From contig JAMOSB010000027.1 of the NCBI GenBank assembly GCA_027068485.1, forward strand, positions 48,984 through 112,983: a stretch of DNA of 64,000 bases. Direction: 5' to 3'. This document shows positions 24,655 to 33,496 of the stretch, in pieces; position 1 is the stretch's first letter, and the number at the start of each line of letters is the position of its first letter. A program made the translations under genes and the position numbers. The stretch comes from Sulfurovum sp. Lineage in GTDB: Bacteria > Campylobacterota > Campylobacteria > Campylobacterales > Sulfurovaceae. Below the pieces are notes generated by a model that ran no database searches, was not told the DNA's origin, and was given only the letters and a program-made list of their open reading frames with translations.

Positions 24655-27230
24655 TAATACTTCTCTAGTGAATTGTAGTAGATCGTCTGAGGCTCAGAGA
24701 AGTTGGGGACATCATCATAGGTAAAGACCGCATAGTACTTCTCTTTACTAAAGGTGGCGAAGTTATCATAGGTATAGGTATCCTTTCCTCCATAGATCTT
24801 CACCCCATCCATAAAGTGACGCGGTGGGTGGAAACTGTTGCGTACGACATAGTAGCCCTTGAGTGCCTCATCCTCAACCTTATCCCAAGTGAGTTTAATC
24901 ATCTTATGCTCTTTGGTGAGTTGAAGGTTGCTCACTTTATCAACAGGTTTACGGCGTTTTTTGATCGATTTGACTATCAACTCCGCATCAACCCCCCAAT
25001 CTACAATACGATTTTGGGCTCCTGAAGCGGAGGTAGGCTTGATGACAAGCTTAAGCTTTTTACCCTGCTGATACATCGTATCAAGTACACTCTTAGAGAG
25101 GGTATCAAACTTAAAGTACTGACACGCCTTGGCGGAGAGGTCAGACTCTGCGACCTCATAGCCGATATACTCAATCTTCTCACGGTTCTTGATATCCTCA
25201 TAGGTACCCACCTCATCGACCTCAACCAACTCGACATAGTATCGCACATCTGAACGCTTCTTAAAGCTGTTTTTATTGCGTATACGCAACGCACACTGTG
25301 TAAGGATCGTCTCTTCATGAGAAGGCAGAGAGGAGAGATCAAACTCAAGGTAACCATAGACACGATTACCTGCTTTATCAAATCCACTCTTCAAGCCCGA
25401 TTCAACACAATCACTAGAGATCGTAGAGAGTCGTGTCGCAGGAAGGTTAATCTTCGTATCTTTCACCGTATACTTGATATCAAGAATGGGACGGTAGTGA
25501 ATCCCACCTCCAAACTTCCCATACCCAATATCAAACTGCATCATCTGAGAGTCTTCACCCGCAGGCAACTCTTTGGGACCATCGACACGGAAGATAGCGG
25601 TTTTATTTTGGATCTCCTCTTGGAGTAACTCACACTCATGACTCGAAAACTCCCAAAAGTTCCAGATCCCCTGTGTGAGTTTACTGGAGACGATCGCTTG
25701 TCCTATCACCCCTTTGGCACGGGCATTTTCTATCTGAGTGAAGTCCGTCACATCACTCACACTCCCATGCTCTAACAACGAGAGATTCCACTCTCCAAAC
25801 TTCTCAATCTTCGCAGCGACACGGTTCATCGGATAGAGATAGAAACGAGCCGATTTGATAATCGCATTGTGAGGCAACGCATCAAAATCAAAGCTCATCA
25901 CCGCATTACAGATCCCCTTAGATTGGTTGATCCCTACAAAGAGTGAGTTCTCCCCAAAGTGTGAACGGTTCTGCTCTTGGGTGTACTCTCCCACATAGCC
26001 TGTCCCACTCTTATTGGCAAAGATAAGCTTAAAAAACTCATCATCCTCTAGCCATGTACGCACCTTGACTACAGGAGCAAAAGGGGACTTATAGCCACTC
26101 TTTTTATTGACCGCACGGATAGAGTAGTGGTAGTTGGTTGAGCTAGCTAGATCGGTATCTAAGAAGTGGTTCTCCCCTACGATACCCACTTTGGTGCGTT
26201 CATTACACGCATCTTTATCCTCTGTACTTCGGTAGATCTCAAAGAAGATATCCTCTCGCTTCTCATACTTCCATACCAGCTTCACAGAGGTCGCATCACG
26301 ATACTCTAGGGTAAACTCCTCTACACGACGCGGTGCAAACGCAGAGTAGTTGACCACCTCACCAAAGACCTTCTTAAGTGCAGGGATATTCTCATGGATA
26401 CTTCCACTCATACTCTTCATATAGTCAGGAATGTTTTTCGTCCCCACCTCAACCACGATAGCTAAGGCTCCCTTGGAGTAGTAGTACTCTCGCCCACTCC
26501 CAGAGATGAGGGCTGCGGGTGGCTTTCCTCGGTGGATACCATACTTGCGTCCTGTCACCTTAGAGATCTCATCATTCATATTGGCACACAAGACATTCAT
26601 ATCTGTCCCATCGATCTCCGCCTCATGCATAAAGCGGTGAGCAGGAAAGAAGACATTCCCCTGAGAGTGGTAGTCTAAGGCAATGGTGATATTGTCTCGT
26701 GCATCGACAAACTCTTTGATCGCACGGGTCTCTGCTTCTGAGAAGGGAGCCTCTCCGCCATAGACATTGGAGGCGGTATTGGGGTTTTTGACAAACCCTA
26801 TCGAGAAGTTACGGTTGAGATCGACCCCAATGGTTCCATCATGGTTGACCCGACGGTTTTTCCGCCAAAAAGAGAAGTGTTCTCGTGAGTACTCATATCC
26901 ATCAGGGTTGAGACATGGGACGATATAGAGTGTCGACTCAGCCAAAGACTTCTCTAGCTCAGGATCGACCCGCTGATTGTGAGCAACATACTCGATAAAC
27001 TTCAATGCCAACTCATGCCCAATCCACTCGCGTGCGTGAATACTCCCCGTATAGAGCATCGCAGGCTTCTCATCGGCTCTCTGCACATCTTGAGAGATCT
27101 TAGCAAGGACAATATCCCGCCCCTCATAGGTGGTACCTATCTTCACAACCTCGATCAGATCAGGGTGTTGTTTTTCTATCGTTTTGAGAAAGTCTAAACT
27201 CTCACTATAAGACATATATTGGTTTTTCAT
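24654..27230 (-). CDS. M14 zinc carboxypeptidase with fibronectin-III and DNRLRE-type modules
   Basis: This is an 858-residue protein. Residues 5-300 form an M14 carboxypeptidase. Zinc ligands are H65 and E68 (HAREW) and H188 (LDYHSQGN). The catalytic glutamate is E261 (VVEVGTKN), and substrate-binding residues lie in NPDGYEY, WRKNRR and DLNRNF. After it come a fibronectin-III-like domain (about 305-395), a long beta-rich region like the DNRLRE family of surface proteins (about 405-770), and a final fibronectin-III-like domain (about 775-855). No signal peptide is visible, which is odd for such modules. It is downstream of two ATP-grasp genes with an 85-base gap. Confidence 0.88.
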   Translation of the reverse strand: MKNQYMSYSESLDFLKTIEKQHPDLIEVVKIGTTYEGRDIVLAKISQDVQRADEKPAMLYTGSIHAREWIGHELALKFIEYVAHNQRVDPELEKSLAESTLYIVPCLNPDGYEYSREHFSFWRKNRRVNHDGTIGVDLNRNFSIGFVKNPNTASNVYGGEAPFSEAETRAIKEFVDARDNITIALDYHSQGNVFFPAHRFMHEAEIDGTDMNVLCANMNDEISKVTGRKYGIHRGKPPAALISGSGREYYYSKGALAIVVEVGTKNIPDYMKSMSGSIHENIPALKKVFGEVVNYSAFAPRRVEEFTLEYRDATSVKLVWKYEKREDIFFEIYRSTEDKDACNERTKVGIVGENHFLDTDLASSTNYHYSIRAVNKKSGYKSPFAPVVKVRTWLEDDEFFKLIFANKSGTGYVGEYTQEQNRSHFGENSLFVGINQSKGICNAVMSFDFDALPHNAIIKSARFYLYPMNRVAAKIEKFGEWNLSLLEHGSVSDVTDFTQIENARAKGVIGQAIVSSKLTQGIWNFWEFSSHECELLQEEIQNKTAIFRVDGPKELPAGEDSQMMQFDIGYGKFGGGIHYRPILDIKYTVKDTKINLPATRLSTISSDCVESGLKSGFDKAGNRVYGYLEFDLSSLPSHEETILTQCALRIRNKNSFKKRSDVRYYVELVEVDEVGTYEDIKNREKIEYIGYEVAESDLSAKACQYFKFDTLSKSVLDTMYQQGKKLKLVIKPTSASGAQNRIVDWGVDAELIVKSIKKRRKPVDKVSNLQLTKEHKMIKLTWDKVEDEALKGYYVVRNSFHPPRHFMDGVKIYGGKDTYTYDNFATFSKEKYYAVFTYDDVPNFSEPQTIYYNSLEKY

Positions 27231-27269
27231 TCTATCGTATTCTCTTTAGTTAGTATTTTTTGATCTAGT

Positions 27270-27298
27270 AGCACACCCCCGTGGTGGGGTAGCGTGCT
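27270..27298. repeat. Strong hairpin between the ATP-grasp and M14 genes
   Basis: AGCAC-ACCCC and GGGGT-AGC-GTGCT pair around a GTGGT loop. There is no T-run after it on the minus strand, so it is not a standard terminator. It could set the ratio of ligase to carboxypeptidase by slowing transcription or protecting an RNA end. Confidence 0.45.
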
Positions 27299-27315
27299 AT
27301 GGGGTAGGAGGGGTG

Positions 27316-28755
27316 TTAGAGTGTCTCTTTAAAAGCATCCCACTGCTTCATAAGCTTTTTGAGCATTTTGGATTTCAACCATGAGAACGCTTCACTCAGT
27401 CTCTCTGGTTCGGTCTCTAGGGCATGTACTAGTGCGAGGGTATCAAACTTCTTTAGGATCTTCGCAGACTTCTTCTTACCAATCCCATCGACAGAGGTGA
27501 GGAGTCTCTCTAGGTTCTCTTCACTTAGGAGTATCGTCTCCTCTACCTCTTCACTCTGAGCCGTCTCATCTGAAGCGATTGCCTCTAGGGGGCGTGGATT
27601 ACTCTTGGCGTGGACTTTACGAATCGTACGCCCATAGTTGTCTTGGAAGTTCCACACTTCACTAGGCCACTCCTCAGAGGTTCTATCTTCTGTACATAGG
27701 ATAGGGTAGAGGGCATCTAGCTCATGAAGGTAGATCTCACCCTCCTCTGTCTGCTTACTCTTCTTATCCAAGAAGTAGGCACCATCATAGCTAGGGGTAT
27801 AGCGTCCAAAGGTGATATAACGCAAGGTTCGTAGAACAGAAGCGTCCATCTTACCAAGCTCCTCCCAGTTATATAGAGGTATATGAGGAAGTGGGAAGCG
27901 TCCATCAGAGAACTTCCACATCAAGTACTGCCCAATCCAATCTCTAATATACGGGAACGCAGCAAATGCTGTCGCACACTCCAAGATACGGTACTTACCA
28001 TCTTCACCTACTGCAATATCACACGCCCAATACTCTGCATTGGCATTTTTGGAGACCTGTACGGCTAAGTCAAGAAGCTCTTTAGGGACATCCATATAGT
28101 CCATACTTCCTCCTTGAGAGGTGTTGGTGAGCCACTCACCCTCAGGTGGTCGTCGCCAGAAAGCACACACAGGCTTATGCCCAATCAGCATCACCCGTAC
28201 ATCCGCAGACATCGGTACAAAGTCTTGGAAGTAGGCAGGGTGATACTTCTTCTGAGCGAGAAGGTTATGTGCCTCTTGAGCAGAGTCTACCTTATGGACA
28301 AAGTATCCCCCATAGTTAGAAGGACCGTAAGATTTTTTGATAATCTTAGGGAACTCTGTCTTATCGATAAACTTCTCCGCTTTTTGCTTATCATAATAGA
28401 TGTAAGTCTTAGGAATAGGGATATCATACTTCCACGCAAAACGGGTCACATTCTCTTTGGATTTGTTGGAGAACTGTGTATCCATCGAAGGGATAAACTG
28501 CACATGAGGCAACTCTCGTGCAATCTCTCTAAAGGTCTCATAGGCTGTCGCAGGGATATTACCAATAAGGATATCAATCTTCTTGCGTCGCACCTCTTTG
28601 ACAAAACGATCTTTATCATTTTTCCAGTGGTAGACTACTGTCTCAATCTTATCTGGCCACCCTCTAAAGTTGGATTTATCAAAAAATCTCAATACATGAT
28701 CGAGATAGAGCATACCAAGTCGTGGTAACTTTGCGTGTTTTGTTTTCTTTGCCAT
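27316..28755 (-). CDS. ATP-grasp ligase with C-terminal helix-hairpin-helix region
   Basis: This is a 479-residue protein whose central ATP-grasp fold (about 95-290) resembles the YheC/YheD and RimK-like carboxylate-amine ligases. The lysine pair K140-K141 and the loop GPSNYGG (144-150) would bind ATP, and D246 and E259 are the expected metal ligands. The usual asparagine after the glutamate (E-x-N) is alanine here (ECATAF). The last 65 residues contain a helix-hairpin-helix-like VDGIGKKKSAKILKKF sequence. A GTG at 28761 touches the ribosome site, so ATG 28755, six bases after it, is the start. It follows the next ATP-grasp gene after nine bases. The substrate is unknown. Confidence 0.8.
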   Translation of the reverse strand: MAKKTKHAKLPRLGMLYLDHVLRFFDKSNFRGWPDKIETVVYHWKNDKDRFVKEVRRKKIDILIGNIPATAYETFREIARELPHVQFIPSMDTQFSNKSKENVTRFAWKYDIPIPKTYIYYDKQKAEKFIDKTEFPKIIKKSYGPSNYGGYFVHKVDSAQEAHNLLAQKKYHPAYFQDFVPMSADVRVMLIGHKPVCAFWRRPPEGEWLTNTSQGGSMDYMDVPKELLDLAVQVSKNANAEYWACDIAVGEDGKYRILECATAFAAFPYIRDWIGQYLMWKFSDGRFPLPHIPLYNWEELGKMDASVLRTLRYITFGRYTPSYDGAYFLDKKSKQTEEGEIYLHELDALYPILCTEDRTSEEWPSEVWNFQDNYGRTIRKVHAKSNPRPLEAIASDETAQSEEVEETILLSEENLERLLTSVDGIGKKKSAKILKKFDTLALVHALETEPERLSEAFSWLKSKMLKKLMKQWDAFKETL

Positions 28756-28764
28756 TTTCACTCC

Positions 28765-29664
28765 CTATTGTTTAGTTTTTCTATCAATCATCTCTACGAT
28801 AAGATCTATTTTGCGTTGATTGAAGTCTAGTCCCATCTTCTCTTGCTCTGGAGTTGCAAAAGCAGGAATACCATTGACCTCAAGGACGACATACTCCTCT
28901 CGCTCTTGGTCATAGATGATATCTACCCCTGCGATATCTGTGCCACACACCTTGGCTGCTTTTTTGGCTAGCTCAACGATAGCATCATCAGGCTCCCGAA
29001 GGAAAATACTTCCACCACTGGTGACATTGGTACGCCAGTCTGTCCCACTCGCCTTACGCCCGTAGCAAGAGACAAACTCTCCATCGACAATATCAATACG
29101 GAAATCGGTATTGTCATACTTCAAGAACTTCTCTACATAAAAGAAGCGAAGATCCATCTGATTGAGGAACGGAAGGAGGGTATCGAGTGTCGCTTCACTC
29201 TCAATCTTGGTGAGTCCTACCCCACCCCATCCATCGGTTGGCTTATAGACCATCTTACTCCACTTCTTCATAATACTTTTGAGTTGCTCTCCATCATCTC
29301 GGTGACAGAGCTTAAAGCTTGGTGTCGCCACCCCATGTTGACGCAAAAGAAAAGAGGTCTGAAACTTATCCTCTGTTAGAGCAAACGACTCATAACTATT
29401 GATCATGGGGATGACACGGTTGAGGGCTTGGTAGAGAAATATCTGATACTGAGTCTGCTCACCTGCATTATAGGAGAAGAAGAGGTCAAGCTTATCGACT
29501 TTGAGCTTATCGTGTAGAATATGCCCATTTTTAGCCACAGCATGACGCAAGTTGATACCTGTCACCGTTTCTATATTTCTCTCGTTGAGGGCTTTGACAA
29601 TTTTCTTCTGTATCTTATCACCACCGCTATTGCTATAGAGCCACATTCCTATTTTTCTCGACAT
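28765..29664 (-). CDS. RimK-like ATP-grasp ligase
   Basis: This is a 299-residue ATP-grasp protein that looks fully equipped. It has K151 before the glycine loop GWGGVG (155-160), D258 in AGVDIIYD, and E272 and N274 in VLEVNGIP. The TDWRTNVTSGGS stretch is typical of RimK-type enzymes, which join amino acids (often glutamate) to a peptide carboxyl end or a cofactor. It starts an operon with a second ATP-grasp gene and an M14 carboxypeptidase. It is divergent from an M20 peptidase across an AT-rich 90-base gap that must hold both promoters. The substrate is unknown. Confidence 0.87.
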   Translation of the reverse strand: MSRKIGMWLYSNSGGDKIQKKIVKALNERNIETVTGINLRHAVAKNGHILHDKLKVDKLDLFFSYNAGEQTQYQIFLYQALNRVIPMINSYESFALTEDKFQTSFLLRQHGVATPSFKLCHRDDGEQLKSIMKKWSKMVYKPTDGWGGVGLTKIESEATLDTLLPFLNQMDLRFFYVEKFLKYDNTDFRIDIVDGEFVSCYGRKASGTDWRTNVTSGGSIFLREPDDAIVELAKKAAKVCGTDIAGVDIIYDQEREEYVVLEVNGIPAFATPEQEKMGLDFNQRKIDLIVEMIDRKTKQ

Positions 29665-29754
29665 TCACACTCCTCCTATATTGATATTTAATCTATGATT
29701 TTACTATATTTTACTAAAATATCCTATTAAAATTTTCTATCTTTAGGAGAGCCG

Positions 29755-30858
29755 ATGCATCAGCCAAATTTTGAAGAGTTAAAAGAGATTATAGAGATCA
29801 ACTCATGGACCAACAATAAAACAGGGGTCGATAGACATGGAGATAGGTTTGCTCAGTGGATGGAGCCACTAGGCTTTAGCCTGACGCGTCACCGTAGAGA
29901 GGAGATTGGTGATCATCTACTCTTTCAAAGCCCCCACAGAGCAGGCAAAAAACTCCTCCTACTGGGACACCTCGATACGGTCTTCCCTCCCGATACCTTT
30001 GAGGGGTTTCGTGAGGATGAGGCGTGGATCTATGGTGCGGGTGTGTGTGATATGAAAGGGGGCAACTATGTCGCCCTCCAAGCCCTCCGTAACCTCAAGC
30101 AGAGCCAAGGAGCGATCTACAATATCGACTTTTTGCTTGTGAGTGATGAGGAGACGGGCAGTGATGACTCCAAGATGCTCTCTAGCCAACTCGCCTTAGA
30201 CTATGACTACTGTATGGTCTTTGAAGCTGCGGGAGTCAATAATGAAGTGGTCATAGGACGCAAAGGGGTGGGGACATTCTTCCTCGACATTGAAGGGGTC
30301 GCAGCCCACGCAGGCAACCACTACGCCCAAGGGGCTGATGCCAATCTCGAAGCTGCCCACAAGCTGATCCAACTCGTCGCTCTGACCGACCTAGCACAAG
30401 GGACGACTGTCAATGTAGGCAAACTCAGTGGTGGGATAGGTGCCAACACCATCTCCCCCAAAGCCCAACTCACCTTTGAGATACGCTACACCACGACCCA
30501 AGAGCGTGATCGTCTACTCAGTGCTATTAGGCAGATCGTTGCACAGAGCCATATCCAAGGTACTACATCTACCCTCTCAGGGGGTATCCAACGCGATGTG
30601 ATGCAACCCTCCCCCCAACAACAACAGCTCATTGAGCGTATCAATACTGCCTGTGGCATCACGCTCCCTACCGAACAACGAGGAGGGGTGAGTGATGCCA
30701 ATATCATCGCCTCCCAAGGTATCCCTACCCTTGATGGATGGGGTCCCTATGGCGATGGCGATCACACCATTCATGAGCGTGCCTCCAAACAGAGTTTTGT
30801 AGAGCGTATCGCTCTGGTCTCAGAGATCTTCACACACTTCACCCAAGGTGAGATCTAG
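29755..30858 (+). CDS. M20 family metallopeptidase (carboxypeptidase G2-like)
   Basis: This is a 367-residue cytoplasmic M20 peptidase. The metal-binding pattern is visible in order: H in GHLDTV, D in GVCDMKGG, the catalytic and metal glutamates in SDEETGS, a glutamate in FEAAG, and the last H in GDHTIHE. The IGRKGVGTF and AHAGNH region is the dimerisation domain typical of the glutamate carboxypeptidase branch. Such enzymes remove C-terminal glutamate or split amino-acid conjugates. AGGAG lies five bases before the ATG. It is divergent from two ATP-grasp ligases, so it may trim what they make. It overlaps the convergent comF gene by four bases. Confidence 0.9.
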   Translation: MHQPNFEELKEIIEINSWTNNKTGVDRHGDRFAQWMEPLGFSLTRHRREEIGDHLLFQSPHRAGKKLLLLGHLDTVFPPDTFEGFREDEAWIYGAGVCDMKGGNYVALQALRNLKQSQGAIYNIDFLLVSDEETGSDDSKMLSSQLALDYDYCMVFEAAGVNNEVVIGRKGVGTFFLDIEGVAAHAGNHYAQGADANLEAAHKLIQLVALTDLAQGTTVNVGKLSGGIGANTISPKAQLTFEIRYTTTQERDRLLSAIRQIVAQSHIQGTTSTLSGGIQRDVMQPSPQQQQLIERINTACGITLPTEQRGGVSDANIIASQGIPTLDGWGPYGDGDHTIHERASKQSFVERIALVSEIFTHFTQGEI

Positions 30859-31430
30859 CGATTCGCATCCGCTAAGGTCAAAGCAAACAGCACATTGACC
30901 CCCTCTTGGGTGAGAAGCTGATGGGCTTCACGCAGGGTACTCCCCGTCGTGATGATATCATCGACAAGTATCACATCGATCCCCCGCTTCCCATGATAGC
31001 TAAAGTCACGCGGATTCTCCATACGGTACGCTAGACTCTTCCCTGCGTAGGTGAGAGGATTTTGAGCCAATAGTGTAGCGTGTAGTGGAGGGGTCGCAGG
31101 GGTCTTCATCGCACGGGTGAGAAGTGCCACATGGGCATACCCCCCTTTGACCACCTCATCAATACCGATAAGATAGACCCGTCCCTCATCCACCTCCACA
31201 AACTCCAAGATAAACGGACGAAGCACCATACGCCCCAACGCACGATAGATACGATACCCCTCTGGTGTATGCTTGGTATGTAGAAGTGGAGCAAGTGTCG
31301 TATAGGCAAAGAAGCTAATCACATCAAGCTCCCCTAACTGGCGTGTTGCGATTGTTGGGACAAAGAGCATCGACCGACAGGCCAAACAGATCACCGACCA
31401 ACTCCACCGACCACAACTAAAACAACGCAT
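30855..31430 (-). CDS. ComF-family phosphoribosyltransferase-like protein
   Basis: This is a 191-residue ComF/GntX family protein. It has an N-terminal zinc-ribbon-like pair of cysteine motifs (MRCFSCGRW and CLACRS) and a type I phosphoribosyltransferase fold with the PRPP motif VILVDDIITTGSTL near residue 150. ComF proteins support natural DNA uptake in several bacteria; in others the role is not settled. The gene appears to stand alone, tail to tail with the M20 gene, and its start is close to the divergent cytochrome gene. Confidence 0.9.
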   Translation of the reverse strand: MRCFSCGRWSWSVICLACRSMLFVPTIATRQLGELDVISFFAYTTLAPLLHTKHTPEGYRIYRALGRMVLRPFILEFVEVDEGRVYLIGIDEVVKGGYAHVALLTRAMKTPATPPLHATLLAQNPLTYAGKSLAYRMENPRDFSYHGKRGIDVILVDDIITTGSTLREAHQLLTQEGVNVLFALTLADANR

Positions 31431-31509
31431 ACGCTAGGCTCCTTTAAGTAAAATGAATTCTATAGAAGTGTAAAATACCACATATACTATCCCCCATAAG
31501 GAGTCTACT

Positions 31510-31986
31510 ATCCCCTCTATAGAAAAATCCCTGCCCTATCTGGCTATTGGTGTCGTACTGCTCTATGCACTCTATAATGCCAATCACACCCCAACACAGA
31601 GACCTGTAGAGAGTCCCTCTAGCAGAGAGACCCCACACACCACGCTCCATAAGCGTCCATCTACTCCCTATAGCCCCCAAGCAATCGAAGCCTATATCAT
31701 CCATGTCATCAACCATGGCTCCTCACAGTTTGACTTCAGGGGTGGGGTGATGGAGGGGGGATTTTCCTCAGAGGAGGATGCCCCCAAAATCGCCTGCTAT
31801 ACCCTCACTCTGGCAGGCTACACACCAACCACGCCCTGCCCTACAGAGGCATCTATGCTCTATACAGGTATCTGTGGAGGGTGTCATGGGGATGATGGCA
31901 AAGGGTTAGGAGGTACCTACCCTGATCTTACGCAGAAGCATCTCTTGGGTATCCAAAAACAGATTGATGCCTCTTTGGCTCACTAG
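31510..31986 (+). CDS. Membrane-anchored cytochrome c-like protein with a non-standard start
   Basis: The frame is open from 31474 to 31986 and encodes an N-terminal membrane segment (SLPYLAIGVVLLYALY), a linker and a heme-binding CGGCH motif followed by GDDGKGLGGTYPDL. The first ATG (31747) would cut off the membrane segment. No ATG, GTG or TTG lies before that segment. A perfect AAGGAG (31498-31503) stands six bases before an in-frame ATC (31510), giving 158 residues. The gene thus either uses a rare ATC start or has lost its start. A methionine motif (GGVMEGG, about residue 81) comes before the heme motif, the reverse of the usual order. Confidence 0.65.
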   Translation: MPSIEKSLPYLAIGVVLLYALYNANHTPTQRPVESPSSRETPHTTLHKRPSTPYSPQAIEAYIIHVINHGSSQFDFRGGVMEGGFSSEEDAPKIACYTLTLAGYTPTTPCPTEASMLYTGICGGCHGDDGKGLGGTYPDLTQKHLLGIQKQIDASLAH

Positions 31987-31991
31987 GCGTA

Positions 31992-33356
31992 CTACTCCAC
32001 ACTAATCGTACAGGTGAGTTGATTGCTTTGGGTGGTGCTGTCCCAGAGATTGCTATTGGAGAGCCTCATAGCAGCGTCACCCTCTCCTATCTCAAGGTAG
32101 AGGCAGTAGCTCCCTTTGGCTATCCCCTTCAACGAGAGATCTGCTCTAATCTCTTGGCTCTCTTGGGGCTGAAACTGGCGGATATCAATATCCTGCTCAA
32201 AACGATACCGCTCTGTCGTTCCTTGCAGTACCAGTGCGACAGGGGGCTTAACATAGGGAGCAGCGTAGCCCTTATTGATCAGTGTGAGTGAGACACCAAG
32301 CTGTTGGGGTGTGGGATCAAGTAGAAGTTTCTGGGCTACCAAACGATACCCTAAGTTATCGCGTATCTCGCTATAGCACCCCCCATCCTTCCACTTCTGT
32401 AGGACATCTGGATGATAGGCATCATTGAGATAGGAGTAGTGCATACGCTTAAACTCTGCTAGAGCACTGCTACAATCAGAGAGTGTTGCATCACTCCCAG
32501 AGCCTATCCCACAAGTCTCTCCACCAACGGGAGCATACTTCGCATCATTGATCACATACGATTTCCAAAACGCAATACTATCTGATGGGTAGGTACCCAT
32601 ATCGGTACTACTTGCCAAGACACAGTCATTGTGATGTCCTACTTTGGCTCGGATATCCTCTGTATAGGCGATAGCCTCTGTGATCTTCCCCTCTTCTCCT
32701 GCCTCGCGGTAGGTAGTAGCTGTACCAAAGAGTAGCTCTTTGTGCATGGGGGTGCGTATCTGTATATACTTATCGGGAAAGAGCTCTACAAGCTTCTCAA
32801 TAATCGCTTTACGGTTGGCTTTGTAGTTAGGGTCACTTGCTTCAAACTCCCCTGTGAAGCTATGCCACTCCCCCCATGCGCCAATACATCCCGCTTGTAC
32901 GACTGAGATCGTTGAGCTGTAGCGTTGAAGTAGTGATTTGAGCTGATCGAGATGCCCTAAGATAATCGCTTTGGTCGGGTCATCACCTGAGCTATCATTA
33001 CGATACTTGACCCGAAAGATTAGCTTCACACCGCTGGCATTGGCATCAGAGAGGTTCTGTGTGATAGTCGCAATCAGGCTACTGGGTAGCTGTGTCGTCG
33101 TCTGATACGCCTCAAGATCCAGTGGGGCATAGACCAGTGTGTAGCCATCCTCTCGTACCTCTTCAAACATATTATAGGACTTCTGAGCTGTAAGGGGGTA
33201 ATCTGCATCATAAAACCCTCTATGAGGATTGAGTCGATTGGCCAAGAGATCCTCTTGATAGGTAATACCCTCTGTGTCACCCTGCTCAGTGGTAGTACCC
33301 CCACACCCAATCAAAACACCTAGAGCCAAAATCCCACTCATTATCTTTAAACGCAT
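31992..33356 (-). CDS. DUF4874/DUF4832 lipoprotein, possible polysaccharide-active enzyme
   Basis: This is a 454-residue protein with a lipoprotein signal (LGVLIGC, lipid on C18). The body matches my memory of the DUF4874 plus DUF4832 pair: NRLNPHRGFYDADYPL near the start, a GAWGEWHSFTG motif about residue 160, then a TIM-barrel-like region and a beta-rich end. These families are often found near sugar-handling genes and are thought to be hydrolase-like; no activity is established that I can rely on. It ends against the cytochrome gene and is divergent from the EPS locus and its riboswitch, so it may belong to the same programme. Confidence 0.78.
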   Translation of the reverse strand: MRLKIMSGILALGVLIGCGGTTTEQGDTEGITYQEDLLANRLNPHRGFYDADYPLTAQKSYNMFEEVREDGYTLVYAPLDLEAYQTTTQLPSSLIATITQNLSDANASGVKLIFRVKYRNDSSGDDPTKAIILGHLDQLKSLLQRYSSTISVVQAGCIGAWGEWHSFTGEFEASDPNYKANRKAIIEKLVELFPDKYIQIRTPMHKELLFGTATTYREAGEEGKITEAIAYTEDIRAKVGHHNDCVLASSTDMGTYPSDSIAFWKSYVINDAKYAPVGGETCGIGSGSDATLSDCSSALAEFKRMHYSYLNDAYHPDVLQKWKDGGCYSEIRDNLGYRLVAQKLLLDPTPQQLGVSLTLINKGYAAPYVKPPVALVLQGTTERYRFEQDIDIRQFQPQESQEIRADLSLKGIAKGSYCLYLEIGEGDAAMRLSNSNLWDSTTQSNQLTCTISVE

Positions 33357-33467
33357 ATCTATCCTTTGGTTATCAAGTTACATAGTATAGCTAAAGCCTC
33401 TTGCTCCTTAAGGATACCCCACCACAAAAGAGGATAAAACCAAAGAGCGTGCAAAGTTGTGTTACGA

Positions 33468-33489
33468 GAGGTAATGGAGAGGTAATGGA
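33468..33489 (+). repeat. Tandem 11-base direct repeat at the distal EPS promoter
   Basis: GAGGTAATGGA occurs twice without spacer. The spacing equals about one helical turn. The TATAAT at 33497-33502 follows, so the repeat covers the -35 area, as in activator-dependent promoters. Confidence 0.6.
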
Positions 33490-33496
33490 GTTATAT

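Noticed and set aside
31444..31716. 90-residue minus-strand frame opposite the cytochrome gene
   Set aside because: The cytochrome frame has a heme motif, an anchor and a strong ribosome site; this one has nothing comparable.
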